A stretch of 64,000 bases of DNA from Catonia carolina (GCA_035578175.1 JAQMRL010000040.1:1328212-1392211), one strand, 5' to 3'; positions 33,485 through 44,782 are shown, counted from the stretch's first letter. Notes: generated by a model from the letters alone, not told the origin. A program made the numbers and translations.

Positions 33485-33845
33485 AATTGTTATAGGTAAG
33501 TTTAAAGTAAATTTGTTATTATTTATTATATTCAGATCCAGAAAGAACCTAAAAATACTAAGGAGTTACAACATTGTAAGATTCATAGTTATTGAATAAA
33601 TATTTTCCCCTGACATTAATTCGCCGTTAATTATTGCATGTATTTCATATTATATTTAAGTATTTAAAATTTAATTAATTGGTTTCTGAAAAATTACTAC
33701 TTTGTCACATTTGACAGTAATAGGCATATTCGTAATTATCTAAATTATGAATTTATCATAAAAACAAAATGTTATAGATTTATAAATATTTTAAAATATT
33801 GACGTTATCACCCTGTGATTTGTTAGGTTTTTATTTTATTTCTTT
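33485..33845. other. AT-rich intergenic DNA, nothing recognised
   Basis: No gene or recognisable repeat. Confidence 0.4.
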
Positions 33846-35813
33846 TTACTTTCTCTTGCCTATATGAATACAGGGTGATTCATGAAGTTCTCCCCCCACT
33901 TCTACAGCACATTGTACTAGTAAAAATAATGAAAAAATGTTATATAAACATAGGTCCGAAAACGCTTCGTTAGCGAGTTACAGCTAGCGAAAGTTTCGCC
34001 TGGATTTCAGTTCACCAGGTGAAATGAGGTCTTCCTGGAATTGTGGTAAGGTAGATTAAGGGGCAAATTCAATCATTTCTTATGGTTTTTGATCTGATAA
34101 ATTGAATAAAACAGGTCCCAGAACTGTAAGTTAAATAGTTTTTGAGAAAACCAGTGTCAAATGCAAAAAATGGAGTGAAAATCACATTTTTTCATCTTTG
34201 GGCAAGAATAACTTTGTTATTTCACCAAGAAACAGTTAAAAATTTTCAATAAAAAATGTAGAAAATTTTATTCTGAACAAACCGGTGTAAATAAAGTACA
34301 CAGAAAGCGAATAGTTTTTGAGAAAACCAGTGTCAAATGCAAAAAAATGGAGTGAAAAAAACACATTTTTTCATTTTAGTTTTTCCGGTTAATTTTACTT
34401 TGTACTCTTATGAATAAAAACTCATTTAATCAAACATCTATTCGCTTTCTGTGTACTTAATTTACACCAGTTTGTTCAGAATAAAATTTTCTACATGTTT
34501 TATTGAAAAATTTTAACTGTTTCTTGGTGAAATAACACAGTTATCCTTGCCCAAAGATGAAAAAATAAGTTTTTCACTCCATTTTTTGCATTTGACACTG
34601 GTTTTCTTAAAAACTATTTAACTTACAGATCTGGAACCTGTTTTATTCAATTTATCAGATCAAAAACCATAAGAAATGATTGAATTCGCCCCTTAATCTA
34701 CCTTACCACAATTCCAGGAAGACCTCATTTCACCTGGTGAACTGAAATCCAGGCGAAACTTTCGCTAGCTGTAACTCGCTAACGAAGCGTTTTCGGACCT
34801 ATGTTTATATAACATTTTTTCATTATTTTTACTAGTACAATGTGCTGTAGAAGTGGGGGGAGAACTTCATGAATCACCCTGTATATAGGAAGGAAAGTAG
34901 CCTATTGTTTTCATGTCGATTTTTCGAAATCGAGTTTTCACCGGATCTATACGTTTTCAGACCCCCTGAATCCAAAAAACATGTTTTTAGCGATTGTTCT
35001 GTGTGTGTGTCTGTGTGTGTGTGTGTGTGAACAGAATATCTCTAGAACGGAACATCGTACGAAGTTGAAACTTGAAACTTAAGTTACATACCACTACCGG
35101 ACCCGACACGAACATTTTCATCAAAATCGGTCAACCGGAAGTAGTAGTTTATTCGTATAATTTTTCACTTTTTTGCGATTTTCTCAAAAACTGGTCCTAC
35201 GATTTTTTCTAAAATCACCTGGTTTACTACATTTTTTATGCTCTACAATATAGGGTAGGCGCCATGTTTGCTGAAATTCTGCGTGAGGCTGTTTTTACGT
35301 AAAAACATTTTCTTTTTAAGATTGCGGCTTTAATATGCATTTTAGCGCAAAACGTTATATAATAAACGTTGTAGAGAATGTAAAATTCTACAACTTTTAT
35401 TTCAAACATTTTTTTGTATAACGCTTAGTTTAGCGGTAATTAGCGATTTTCTGTTTTTTTCTCACAAAAACGTGTGAAAAATTGTTTTTTTAAAGATTTC
35501 GGCCTTAGTATTCATTTTATGACACAAGTGTATATAATAAAATTTATAGGAAATTAAAAGACCTACAACTTTTATTTAAAGCATTTTTCTCTACAGAGCC
35601 TAGTTTAGCGTGAAAGTGTGATTTTCCGTTTTTTTTTTATAGCCAAATTGAGTTCGATTTTCATTTTGCGTCATTCACTCATGATTAAAATAAGGTTATA
35701 TTTTTGAGGTTAGTTTTTGTTTATTTTTAATATTTTATTAATAATGTTAGGTTTATTATTAATTATTTGCATTGGCAAGAGAAAGTTGTGTGAGTGTTTC
35801 ACACCAGATTTTT
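33846..35813 (-). mobile_element. HINE/Helentron-like element, copy 5, split by a fold-back element
   Basis: The first 24 bases (ACTTTCTCTTGCCTATATGA) are parted from the rest by the palindrome at 33871-34881; the element resumes at about 34884 and ends CACACCAGATTTTT at 35813. The palindrome landed in the terminal hairpin of the host element. Confidence 0.65.
33871..34881. repeat. Fold-back (palindromic) transposon of 1011 bp
   Basis: Starts CAGGGTGATTCATGAAGTTC and ends with its complement, flanked by TA. The inverted match continues with few mismatches for about 450 bases per arm to a centre near 34376. TA duplication and GGGTGATTC ends suggest mobilisation by a Tc1/mariner transposase. 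There is no coding sequence. Confidence 0.85.
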
Positions 35814-36654
35814 AAGTATGGGTAGTAGCGCCCGATCCCCCCCCCCGCATTACCCAGTCTATTTTTCAAACTTCTAAAAATTCTGCCACAACATTGGCCG
35901 ATCAATATTTCATGTTATTAACATATCTGTACTAATTTTTTACTCTAAATAAAACGATAGTTTGCCCCTGCCGAACGTTCGAGCGGTTACCGAGATAGCA
36001 AGGGTTAAGAATATTGTTAATAAATCAAAATTTAAATAACTTACGATTTTGAAATTTCGTACACGCTGTAAGAATATAATTGTTTATGTTGTGTTAAAAT
36101 TTCCAAATTTTCGGTCAAATAATTATCGAGTAACGCGCCTGTAAACGCATGAAATTGGTTGCGGTAGCAAAAAAACCTGGTCTTTTGTCTTCTAATCTCG
36201 ATATGGCAATTTTTAAACAATATTAAAAATATAGGTTTACTAAGGGTCAACGCAGAATAAAATGAGCTAAATTTTGATGTAAAATATGTTAAAATCCGAC
36301 TCTTAGTTTTGGAGATGCTTTGGGTTTAAACTCGGGTGTCTATCATTATGAAACCGATATTGGTGAAGACGCTCTTCACCTATGCCACCTGAATTAGCCG
36401 TCGGTGATCTCTGTAATTAGAAATTTCGATGATTCGAAATATTATAACAAACCATGGGAGTTCGAATTATTGAGGTTTCAGGGTTCATTGAAAACAAAGA
36501 TTCGTTGATGTAGTTTTTATTTCTTTAGAACTTAGTTTACAAGATAACAAAATTACTAAAAAAAATATTTCATGAAAGTTGTGAACCCAATTTTATTTTA
36601 GGTTGATACTTTACTTGTAAACTACACGTAATAATGTCTAACATTTGTTTCGTT
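35814..36654. other. Intergenic DNA downstream of copy B
   Basis: A run of C at 35839-35846; no gene seen. This is the 3' flank of copy B. Confidence 0.4.
36592..36597 (-). terminator. Candidate polyadenylation signal of copy B
   Basis: AATAAA on the minus strand about 57 bases past the stop codon of exon 8. The spacing is plausible, but such motifs are common in this AT-rich DNA. Confidence 0.35.
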
Positions 36655-36720
36655 TTATTTATCAAACTTTGTCACCTGACGTAGCATCTCTTTCGCTCCT
36701 TTCGGATTATCTTCAGGAAT
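36655..36720 (-). CDS. Scpep1: SCPEP1-like copy B, exon 8 (C-terminus)
   Basis: Acceptor TTGGTTTTCAG before 36720; 21 codons, IPEDNPKGAKEMLRQVTKFD-K, then TAA at 36655-36657. It directly continues the GHM at the end of exon 7, giving the family's GHM-(V/I)-P ending around the catalytic His. Phase 0 entry fits exon 7. Confidence 0.85.
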   Translation of the reverse strand: MPEDNPKGAKEMLRQVTKFDK

Positions 36721-36960
36721 CTGAAAACCAATAGAAGAATAAATGACTAACAACTCTAAAAGGCAGTAAGGAGCAGTAAGAGAGGAGAAATTGCTCGACT
36801 GGTGGGAAAGGCGAGGTGAGGAAGTGGAGACGTACTCAGTCAATTCTCACCCGCCACAGAAAAAGATACAGATGTCAATGGCGCCAAAATTAGAAAAATC
36901 GATTTTTTTCGATTTTCGAGGTACAGTGCTCCCCTTAACTCGAGAGTAAGATAAAATAAA
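36721..36960. other. Intron 7 remainder of copy B, nothing recognised
   Basis: Unique-looking DNA between exon 8 and the HINE-like element; no feature seen. Confidence 0.35.
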
Positions 36961-37878
36961 AATCTGGTGTGAAACACTCACACAACTTTCTCTTGCCAAT
37001 GCAAATAATTAACAAAATATCCTAACATTAGTAATAAAACATTAGAAATAAATAAAACACTAACCTCAAAATCATAACCTTAATTTAATCATGAGAGAAA
37101 CACGCAAAAAAAAAATCAACCTCAGTTTGGCTTAAAAATACGGGAAATCAATCTTTCACGCTCAACTAGGCTCTGTAGAGAAAAATGCTTGAAATAAAAG
37201 TTATAGATCTTTTAATTTTCTATAAATTTTATTAAATACACTTTTGTCGTAAAATGCATTCTAAGGCCGAAATCTTAAAAAAGTCGATTTTTCACACGTT
37301 TTCGTGAGAAAAAAACAGAAAATAGCTAATTACCGCTAAACTAAGCGGTATACAAAAAAATGTTTGAAACAGAAGTTGTAGGTTTTTAAATTCTCTACAA
37401 CTTTTATTATATAAATTTTTGCGCTAAAATTTATATTAAAGCCGTAATCTTAAAAAAACAACGTTTTTACGTGAAAACAGCCTCACCGAGAATTTCAGCA
37501 AACATGGCGCCTACCCTATCTTGTAGAGAATAAAAAATTGAGTAAAATAGGCGATTTTAAAAAAAATCGTAGGACCAGTTTTTGAGAACATCGCAAAAAA
37601 CTGAAAAATTATACGAATAAACTACTACTTCCGGTTGACCGATTTTGATGAAAATGTTCGTGTCGGGTCCGGTAGTGGTATGTAACTTAAGTTTCAAGTT
37701 CGTACAATGTTCCGTTCTTGAGATATTCTGTTCACACACAGACCAATCGCTAAAAACATGTTTTTTGGGTTCAGGGGGTCTGAAAACGTATAGATCCGGT
37801 GAAGAGTGGATTTCTTTAAATCGACATGAAAACAATACTTTCCTTCCTATATATTCATATAGGCAAGAGAAAGTAAAT
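36961..37878 (+). mobile_element. HINE/Helentron-like element, copy 6
   Basis: Opposite orientation to copies 1-5: TCTGGTGTGAAACACTCACA first, hairpin CCTATATATTCATATAGG last. The GT tract is nearly lost. Its end is only 10 bases from the exon 7 donor. Confidence 0.6.
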
Positions 37879-37888
37879 ATGAACTCAC

Positions 37889-38043
37889 CATATGTCCAGC
37901 TCTATTTATCCAATAGAATGCAAATTTGTTGTATTTTTTTATGAAACCTTCTTTCCGCTTATCAACCATTAATGGAGTACGAATTGCAGACTCCCACTTT
38001 TTAGCATCCGTCCATTTTAATCTCTCAACCCAGTTTAAAGTTC
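37889..38043 (-). CDS. Scpep1: SCPEP1-like copy B, exon 7 (catalytic His)
   Basis: Acceptor ATATTTTTCAG before 38043, donor GTGAGTTC after 37889. With the G carried from exon 6 it reads GTLNWVERLKW, then FAFYWINRAGHM at the end, where His is the third member of the Ser-Asp-His triad. WV.(K/R)LKW and the LAFYWI-like block are family signatures. Phase 1 in, phase 0 out. Confidence 0.9.
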
Positions 38044-38141
38044 CTGAAAAATATTCAATAAATATTTTTATTAAGATTAAATACGATTGGATTATAATTA
38101 AAAGTGAAATTTTTAAGAAAATCTTCAAACATTTTTAGATA

Positions 38142-39148
38142 AAAAATCTGGTGTGAAACACCAGACTCACACAACTTTCTCTTGCCAATGCAAATAATGA
38201 ACAATATAACATAACATTGGTAATCTAATATTAGAAATAAACCAAAACAATCTGGTGTGAAACACTCACACAACATTCTCTTGCCAATGCAAATAATTAA
38301 CAATAAACCTAACATTAGTAATAAAACACCTTAATAAACATAACCTAATTTTAATCATATAAGAAGAAACGTAAAATTAAAATCTACCTCAGTTTGGCTT
38401 TAAAATACGAAAAATTACTCTTTTACGCTAAACTAGGCACTGTACAAAAAAATGCTATAAATAAAATTTTCTATAAATTTTATCATATACACTTTTGTCG
38501 TAAAATGCATACTAAGGCCGAAATCTTAAAAAAATCGATTTTTCACACGTTTTCGTGAGAACAAAACAGAAAATTGCTAATTACCGCTAAACTAAGCGGT
38601 ATACAAGAAAATGTTGGAAATAAAAGTTGTAGGATTTTAAATTTTCTACATTTCTTATTATATGTTTTTTTTGCTAAAATGCATAATAAAGCTGCAATCT
38701 TAGAAAAACAATTTTTTTACGTGAAAACAGCCTCACCGAGAATTTCAGGAAACATGGCGCCTATCCTATCTTGTAGAGCATAAAAAATTTAGTAAACCAA
38801 GCGATTTTAAAAAAAATTGTAGAACCAGTTTTTGAGAAAATCGCAAAAAAGTGAAAAATTACACGAATAAACTACTACTTCCGGTTGACCGATTTCGATG
38901 AAAATGTTCGTGTCAGGTCCGGTATGTAACTTAAGTTTCAAGTTTCAAGTTCGTACGATGTTCCGTTCTTGAGATATTTTGTTCACACACACACACACAT
39001 ACCCACACACAGGCAAATTGCTAATAACATGTTTTTTTGGGTTCAAAAGGTCTGAAAACGTGTAGATCCGGTAAAAACTGGATTTCTTAAAATCGACATG
39101 AAAACAATACTCTCATTCCTAAGTATTCATATAGGCAAGAGAAAGTAA
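38142..39148 (+). mobile_element. HINE/Helentron-like element, copy 7, with an extra truncated 5' end
   Basis: A first 5' end (38147-38248) is followed by a second, TCTGGTGTGAAACACTCACA at about 38251, that runs through to the hairpin end at about 39148. A stretch matching the first end recurs at 40002-40100 inside the piggyBac-like element. Doubled ends are seen in rolling-circle-type elements. Confidence 0.6.
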
Positions 39149-39203
39149 AAAGAAGTTTTTCTCTAATGTTATAACCAAATCCTAAACGAACCTGTATTAT
39201 TAA

Positions 39204-40496
39204 CCCTTCATTGCATCATGATTCATATGAATCAGTTTCCAAAGCTAACGAATTATTAGTTAAAATGTCATTTCTTCACTGCGTAACGGTTGTCAAGTGA
39301 ATTGGTTATTATTTTAGTCCAATAGTTCACGATTTCTCCACTGGAGAACAGCTATTTTGCAAAAAATGTATGGTTATGTATAGCATGTTGTGATTCCTTG
39401 CGCGTGGTCTTGAATCGTGATTTTTGTATACGTTTTTAAACTTAGTAAAAGAGCGAGTGTTCAAGTAAAAATATGCAACTTATAAATCAGTATTTTGTTT
39501 AGTTACTAAGCTTATCATAATTGTCCTAAAGTCATTTGTAAATTATTTATTACGTTTTTAGTAACCGATTCACATCTGCATCGCTATGCAATCAGACGAA
39601 CTCCGGTTTTATAGGTTATGTTGCATTGTTTATTTTTTACTACACGGTTATCCCTAGAAATATGGATAAAATGTTGAGTGATCAAGACATACTCGGTGAA
39701 CTAATGTTAGATATCCCTAGTGACAGTGATGTAAGTGATCTTGAAGACTGGACTGAAGAAGAATTAAATGAGGTTGATAATCTAATTGGTACTGAAATTT
39801 TGAATGCTGCTCAAGAAGTTCAGGTGTCAGAATCAGAAAATACAAACACACAGCATATTTCAGGTACTTTAGCAAATACTTCTGTTCAAGCTAATGACAA
39901 AACAAATAATTCAAATTCAAGTGATGGTAATAAATTACACTCTACAGTGCAAAAAACTTATCGTGATTTTAGTCAAATATCGACCATTAGATCTACAATA
40001 TAATCTGGTGTGAAACACCAGACTCACACAACTTTCTCTTGCCAATGCAAATAATGAACAATATAACATAACATTGGTAATCTAATATTAGAAATACATA
40101 TGCAAATATGTATCAATTATTATTTTAGTCCAATAGTTCACGATTTCTCCACTGGAGAACAGCTATTTTGCAAAAAATGTATGGTTATGTATAGCATGTT
40201 GTGATTCCTTGCGCGTGGTCTTGAATCGTGATTTTTGTATACGTTTTTGTATACGCATGGCTACCTGGAAAGTAGGCAACCAAACTTTTGACGACTGCAT
40301 CTTTAGTGGTAATACAATTAACAGTGTCTGGAACTTAACGCATAGTGATTCATATATGAATCAATTACAAATTCTACTGAAATGATTGGTAAAATGAAAT
40401 TACAATTTTTTTAAATATTTTTCCTTGGTTTAACTTAACAATCTACATAGGATTTTAATTATTTAAACACATTTTAAAAAATTGCGCAATGAAGGG
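39204..40496 (+). mobile_element. piggyBac-like element P1, deletion derivative
   Basis: TTAA at 39200-39203 and 40497-40500; ends CCCTTCATTGC and GCAATGAAGGG. It contains the N-terminal part of a transposase (39662-40003), a HINE-end fragment (40002-40100) and two copies of a roughly 132-bp block (39305-39436 and 40117-40248). The paralogous intron of copy A (about 540-560) is the empty site, so the insertion postdates the gene duplication. Confidence 0.8.
39662..40003 (+). pseudogene. piggyBac-like transposase, N-terminal acidic region only
   Basis: From ATG 39662: MDKMLSDQDILGELMLDIPS, followed by SDVSDLEDWTEEELNEVDNL and a Ser/Asn/Thr-rich stretch. Acidic, low-complexity N-termini with D-S-D-x-E patterns precede the DDE domain in piggyBac transposases. 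The frame stops at the junction with inserted HINE sequence; no catalytic domain remains. Confidence 0.6.
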
Positions 40497-40578
40497 TTAA
40501 ATATTGCAATATAAATTAGTCCAATATATAATTGACAAAATAAAAATTATTGTGAGGAAACTAATTAGTGTGACATAC

Positions 40579-40656
40579 CTGGCGTGTCAACAATTAAATC
40601 AAGTTGTCCACTATACACTACCACTTGCAGATTTGTTTCATTCAACACTTTTTCCA
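40579..40656 (-). CDS. Scpep1: SCPEP1-like copy B, exon 6 (catalytic Asp)
   Basis: Acceptor TTTGTTTCAG before 40656, donor GTATGTCA after 40579; 78 bp. It reads EKVLNETNLQVVVYSGQLDL then IVDTP, the Y-N/S-G-Q-L-D-L-I-V-D-T signature with the catalytic Asp. Entry phase 1 matches exon 5, exit phase 1 matches exon 7. It is missed by a plain ORF scan because of its size. Confidence 0.92.
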
Positions 40657-40680
40657 CTGAAACAAAAAATGTATTATTAC

Positions 40681-42174
40681 TGTGATACTTACCGCTAAGG
40701 TCCGTTTCGGGGTCTAGGTGGTAAATAAATAATTGATACACTAAAGTTTACAATTACAAATATTTATTACACTAAAAGATTTACAAAATAAATAATAAAC
40801 AATAAATAATAATTTACTTAGCACTACTTACAATCAATTTTATAGAATACAAATACAGAATGAAACTGAATACACAAAAACTGAATTTAATACAGAAACA
40901 CAATAACTTTTCACAATACACACACAAACAAAGACAGTATAAAAATGGTTGACCAACACAATGCTCGGAACGCGCCTGAACTACGTCCGATAGCCACTCG
41001 TCAAAGATCAAACGAATACTAACTCACTGACCGCGCTCGGAGGTCTCTTTATATAGTGAATCAAAAAAGAATCTTCCCGAAAAACACAGAACTTCAATAC
41101 AAATAATAAACTACAAAAAACCCTTTATAAATGAGTGCTAGAAAAATCAATTGTAAACAAGTCAACTAGGGTGATTCAAAAAGAGCGCCGGTTTTGATAT
41201 ATCAAATTAAGAGATTTATTTTATTGAAAAACTGAAAATAAATACATCAACAAGTTCATCTTACCTTCCGATTTCATGTATGAAAAATGATGTCATGCAT
41301 GTGTCCTCCTCTACTGCGCTGGCACGCATCAACTCTGTCCATGAAATTGGATATTACTGCACGACAAGTTTCGACTTCCATTTGCCCGATAACCCGTCGA
41401 ATTTCCTCCTTCAAGTCATTAATGTTTCGGGGTTTATTGGCATACACCAATGACTTCAGATGACCCCAAAGATGAAAGTCACAAGGCGTCAATTTTGTTT
41501 GCGAAGGTGTCATCATCCTGCCGTTTTCTCAATACCCAGTCAACAAACTGTCGTCTCTTCTGGTGGTCTGCCACTTTCAAATGTTGCGTCAACTGAATTT
41601 TATACGGGTGATATTGGAGATCGTACCGAAGAATTCTCCGTACAGAAGAACATCGTAAACCCAATTGTTGAGAACGGCGACGTATTGATTTTGCTGGGCT
41701 AACAGCCACACTCTCACGAACCATCGCAACGTTCTGCTCAGTTCGGCCAGAACGACGACGTCCAGAACTTTTAAGGTCGACTGTTGAACCCGTCTCAAAA
41801 AACTTTTTCATGAGCCTGCGAACTGTTGATTCATTCGGTGCTTCATTACGTCCTAGAGTATCGCGAAGTCGCCTGACAGTAGCCGCATAACTCTCTCCAC
41901 TCTGGTAAAATGTTTTGACGATTAACACTCGTTGTGCAATAGTAAACTTCTCCATGGTTAGACACAGACTGCGAGAGTACTACACTGCGAACAAGAGAAA
42001 CTACAACTGAATCGCCAATCGGAATGTTCTCCGAAATAGAAATGAGGTCTAACAATGTTGCCAACCGATAAACAAAAATTTACCAGCCGTTTAAAAACCG
42101 GCGCTCTTTTTGAATCACCCGTTATTGTAAATAGAAAACGTAATCAACTGGCCCCTTCATAAATAGCTGTACAA
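40681..42174 (-). repeat. LTR-like repeat, copy 2, split by a mariner
   Basis: Homologous to 4350-4912 (GGTCCGTTTCGGGGTCTAGG at 40700). The minus strand has TATATAAAGAGA at about 41045-41056. It is interrupted at 41169-42120 by a mariner and resumes to GCTGTACAACA. TG..CA outer ends fit an LTR. It begins about 24 bases upstream of the exon 6 acceptor. Confidence 0.4.
41169..42120 (-). mobile_element. DD41D mariner, deletion derivative B
   Basis: Same ends as derivative A. On the minus strand the transposase runs from MEKFTIAQRV at 41955 through two helix-turn-helix blocks to about codon 155 (RKRQDDDTFANKID), then joins directly to CDFHLWGHLK. The whole catalytic centre except the last Asp is missing. 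It has the longest intact N-terminal part of the set. Confidence 0.85.
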
Positions 42175-42424
42175 CAATTTGACACAATAGCGCAGTCCTT
42201 CCAAGCAACTTTCATGAATAGGCAAACTTTTATTGTTACTATTGTCCTATTGTTACTTTTTCACTCTATTATCTACTCTTCACCATTGTATGAATGTAAT
42301 TCTAGAAATTACGCGAACCATGTCTTCTTCGATATTGTCACATTACATTTTACTTTTGCTATTGTATTTTTTTCATGTCTTCATCTTTTTTGCGTCCAAG
42401 TTATATTTACTATGATATATCACG
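42175..42424. other. Intronic DNA, nothing recognised
   Basis: AT-rich stretch with short hydrophobic open frames that show no domain. Confidence 0.35.
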
Positions 42425-43195
42425 TTGACTCCCATGAGACACTTATACGTCTCTCACCAGATCGGTAAAATTTACTTTTGAGAGACTGATATGTCTCTCA
42501 TGTAATAGTGTTTTTAATAGAATCGTGAGACGGATTGGATGCTCGTTTGCATTGAACCATACACTGAGCTGTTAGAAATAAGTTCAAAAAACATTCCTCT
42601 GTCATGGTTTGTGATTTATTTGATCCGATCGAGTCAAAAATGAGTTGGTGAACTTGGCAGCTTATTATTATTATTATTATTATTACATAATATTAACTAC
42701 TATTATAGTTTATTATTGCATTATTAAAACATGTTTTAATAATACTATATAATGAAAAACCATCTTATCTTTTAATTTTTTTATAGTTTTAATGGCAATA
42801 TTTTTTGCATTGTAAAAGTTGACTCTGGTCGGTGGCTGTATGTAGACAACTGGTACTCAAGTTCTCCACCACTCGCCGAACAACTGCTTGATAGAGACGC
42901 ATCATCGATATTTATGTAGTAAAATATATTGAAAAAATATCCCAAAGTAAATAATTTATCAAATACATTTATAATTATTTACAGAAATACAAGTAAAATT
43001 TCAGTGAGACACACATCAGTAAATTTCACAGTAAATTTGACTCTTGAGTACCTGATCGGTCTCTTACCTAAAAAATTTAAGCCTTACAATATTCTAGACT
43101 TGAAAGAAAATTAATTAAAAAAAGTAAAGGAACCATAAAATAGGTATGGGTTCTTTAAGGAAAATTGCAAAAATTGACTTGGGAGTCAACCTGTT
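42425..43195. mobile_element. Possible MITE with GTTGACTCCCA ends
   Basis: GTTGACTCCCATGAG at the left and CTTGGGAGTCAAC at the right are inverted. The interior has GAGACAC / GTCTCTC motifs and an ATT run (42664-42684). No target duplication is certain. Confidence 0.35.
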
Positions 43196-43229
43196 ATATT
43201 AATAAATCCGTCGTAGTTGCATTTACTAT

Positions 43230-43368
43230 GGGAAGAGAGAAATGCCCATCAGTACTCCTAGATAATATGTACTCCCACAACAAGATACTTTGTAATATAA
43301 TCAGTTGGACAGACTAAAAAAAAGTAAAAAAGTGGAAGTATGGCGCTCAGCTTTCAAAATAAAGTATT
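43230..43368 (+). pseudogene. Jockey-like LINE, 5' piece of a split fragment
   Basis: Degenerate reading frame with SHNKILCNIISWTD and KWKYGAQL, matching the region just before the RMIDDAPW motif of Jockey-type reverse transcriptases. It is cut by the MITE at 43369. Confidence 0.4.
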
Positions 43369-44251
43369 AAGGGGGTAGTCAATCCAGAAAATGAAAATGA
43401 AAACTACTGGCTATTTCATCATTATATGTTTTAAATGAAAGAGTAATTTACTAGTAATGATCTACCACTTGAACTAGGCCAAAAAATAATTACAGCCCGT
43501 AATATAAGGGTGGGGGTGGAAAACCGGGCTTTTACGGGGAACCAAATACGAGACGATATCAAGATGATTCTTGTACTAAAAAATACAGAAAATTGCTGCT
43601 TATTATCTGTTGTATGCTATTGTATGTATTTTTTCTTACAAGAAATTAATCGAAGAAAAACCATATTTTCAAAATTTATTTTATGTATTCATAAATTATT
43701 TTTAACTAAATTTATTTATTTATTTTATGTATTTATTTGTTTTTTTTAGTTAAACATAATACAATTATTGCTATACTAACCTATTTACAATATTTTTAAC
43801 TAAATATACTTATACCCAAAAACTCTTCTTCACGAAGAGTTCTGTCCGCGCATAGGAGTAAACAAAAAAAATTATTTAGACAAATTTATATATACTAATA
43901 ACTACTAAATCCCTTCTAAGTTTTTTGTAATAATCATTAAACAGATAATAGAGCAAGAAATTATAAGTATTTGAAAAAACCATCAAAATACATTCAGTAC
44001 AAACCAAAATATTTAATTTCCAAGAATGTACAATCGTGCAAAAACACATTTCCGGAAAACTTAATTTAAAGTTGAATGAATAATTTCACTCGCTTGCTAG
44101 TGAGCTTTATTTTAAACAGACATTTTTATAACTTTTTGTCAACGTACAAACAAAGTAAACACATGCTGTGATTTAGAAAATGTTAAACTTCAAATAAATG
44201 CAAAAAAACAATCAAAATTAACAAAAAATTATCTAGAATTGACTACCCCCT
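43369..44251. mobile_element. MITE with AGGGGGTAGTCAATTC ends inside a Jockey LINE
   Basis: Inverted ends AAGGGGGTAGTCAATCCAG and the complement of AAGGGGGTAGTCAATTCTAG. It interrupts the LINE between KWKYGAQL and MIDD-like codons; TTA is present on both sides. It has no transposase; superfamily not assigned. Confidence 0.6.
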
Positions 44252-44265
44252 TATGATCGACGAGT

Positions 44266-44472
44266 AACGCTGGGTGGTTTATAAGAAACTCGGAAATATA
44301 TGACCATTTTGGTATCCATACCATAACAGAAGAGATAAGAGAGCTGAGCCTCTGGAACCAGCTAAGACTAAACGATCACCAGAACCACCTGGCATTAAAT
44401 TTGCTGGACAACAGTGAGGAAACAAAACGCCTCAAAAGACATCACATCCTCGACTTAGACCAACGTTTTTAA
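44266..44472 (+). pseudogene. Jockey-like LINE reverse transcriptase, last 68 codons
   Basis: Open to a stop at 44470-44472: NAGWFIRNSEIYDHFGIHTI, then EEIRELSLWNQLRLNDHQNH and LLDNSEETKRLKRHHILDLD. This is the C-terminus of Jockey-type ORF2 (APW-VRN, LGI-T, RLKR--PLDL). The rest is upstream of the MITE or lost. Confidence 0.7.
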
Positions 44473-44782
44473 TCCATACACAAAATTAAATTTACAATTC
44501 ATCTTCATCACTACTTTTTAATCTAAAGTGAAATTTCAAAATTTAATTTTCTTTTACTTCTCTGTTGTTAACTTCTTTTACATTGTTATTGTTAATTTTG
44601 TAACTTTGCAACTTTTCTTAATTTGTTATGAACTTTATTTTCTAATTTTATTTAGTTGAAGTGAAAGCAAAGGTGAATCTACTTCCTTCACGTCAGTTTA
44701 GTTCTTTTATAATGATTTACTTAAAGCCACATTGTACAGGCTGATTGTAAATAAATAAGTTAAATGAAAATAAAATCTCTTT
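44473..44782 (+). mobile_element. 3' untranslated end of the Jockey-like LINE
   Basis: The last part (ATGATTTACTTAAAGC to GATTGTAAATAAATAAGTTA) recurs at 63730-63863, marking the shared LINE 3' end. Confidence 0.55.

Noticed and set aside
42214..42468. Hydrophobic 84-codon frame
   Set aside because: AT-rich composition yields Leu/Phe/Ile codons; no partner exons, domain or conservation seen.
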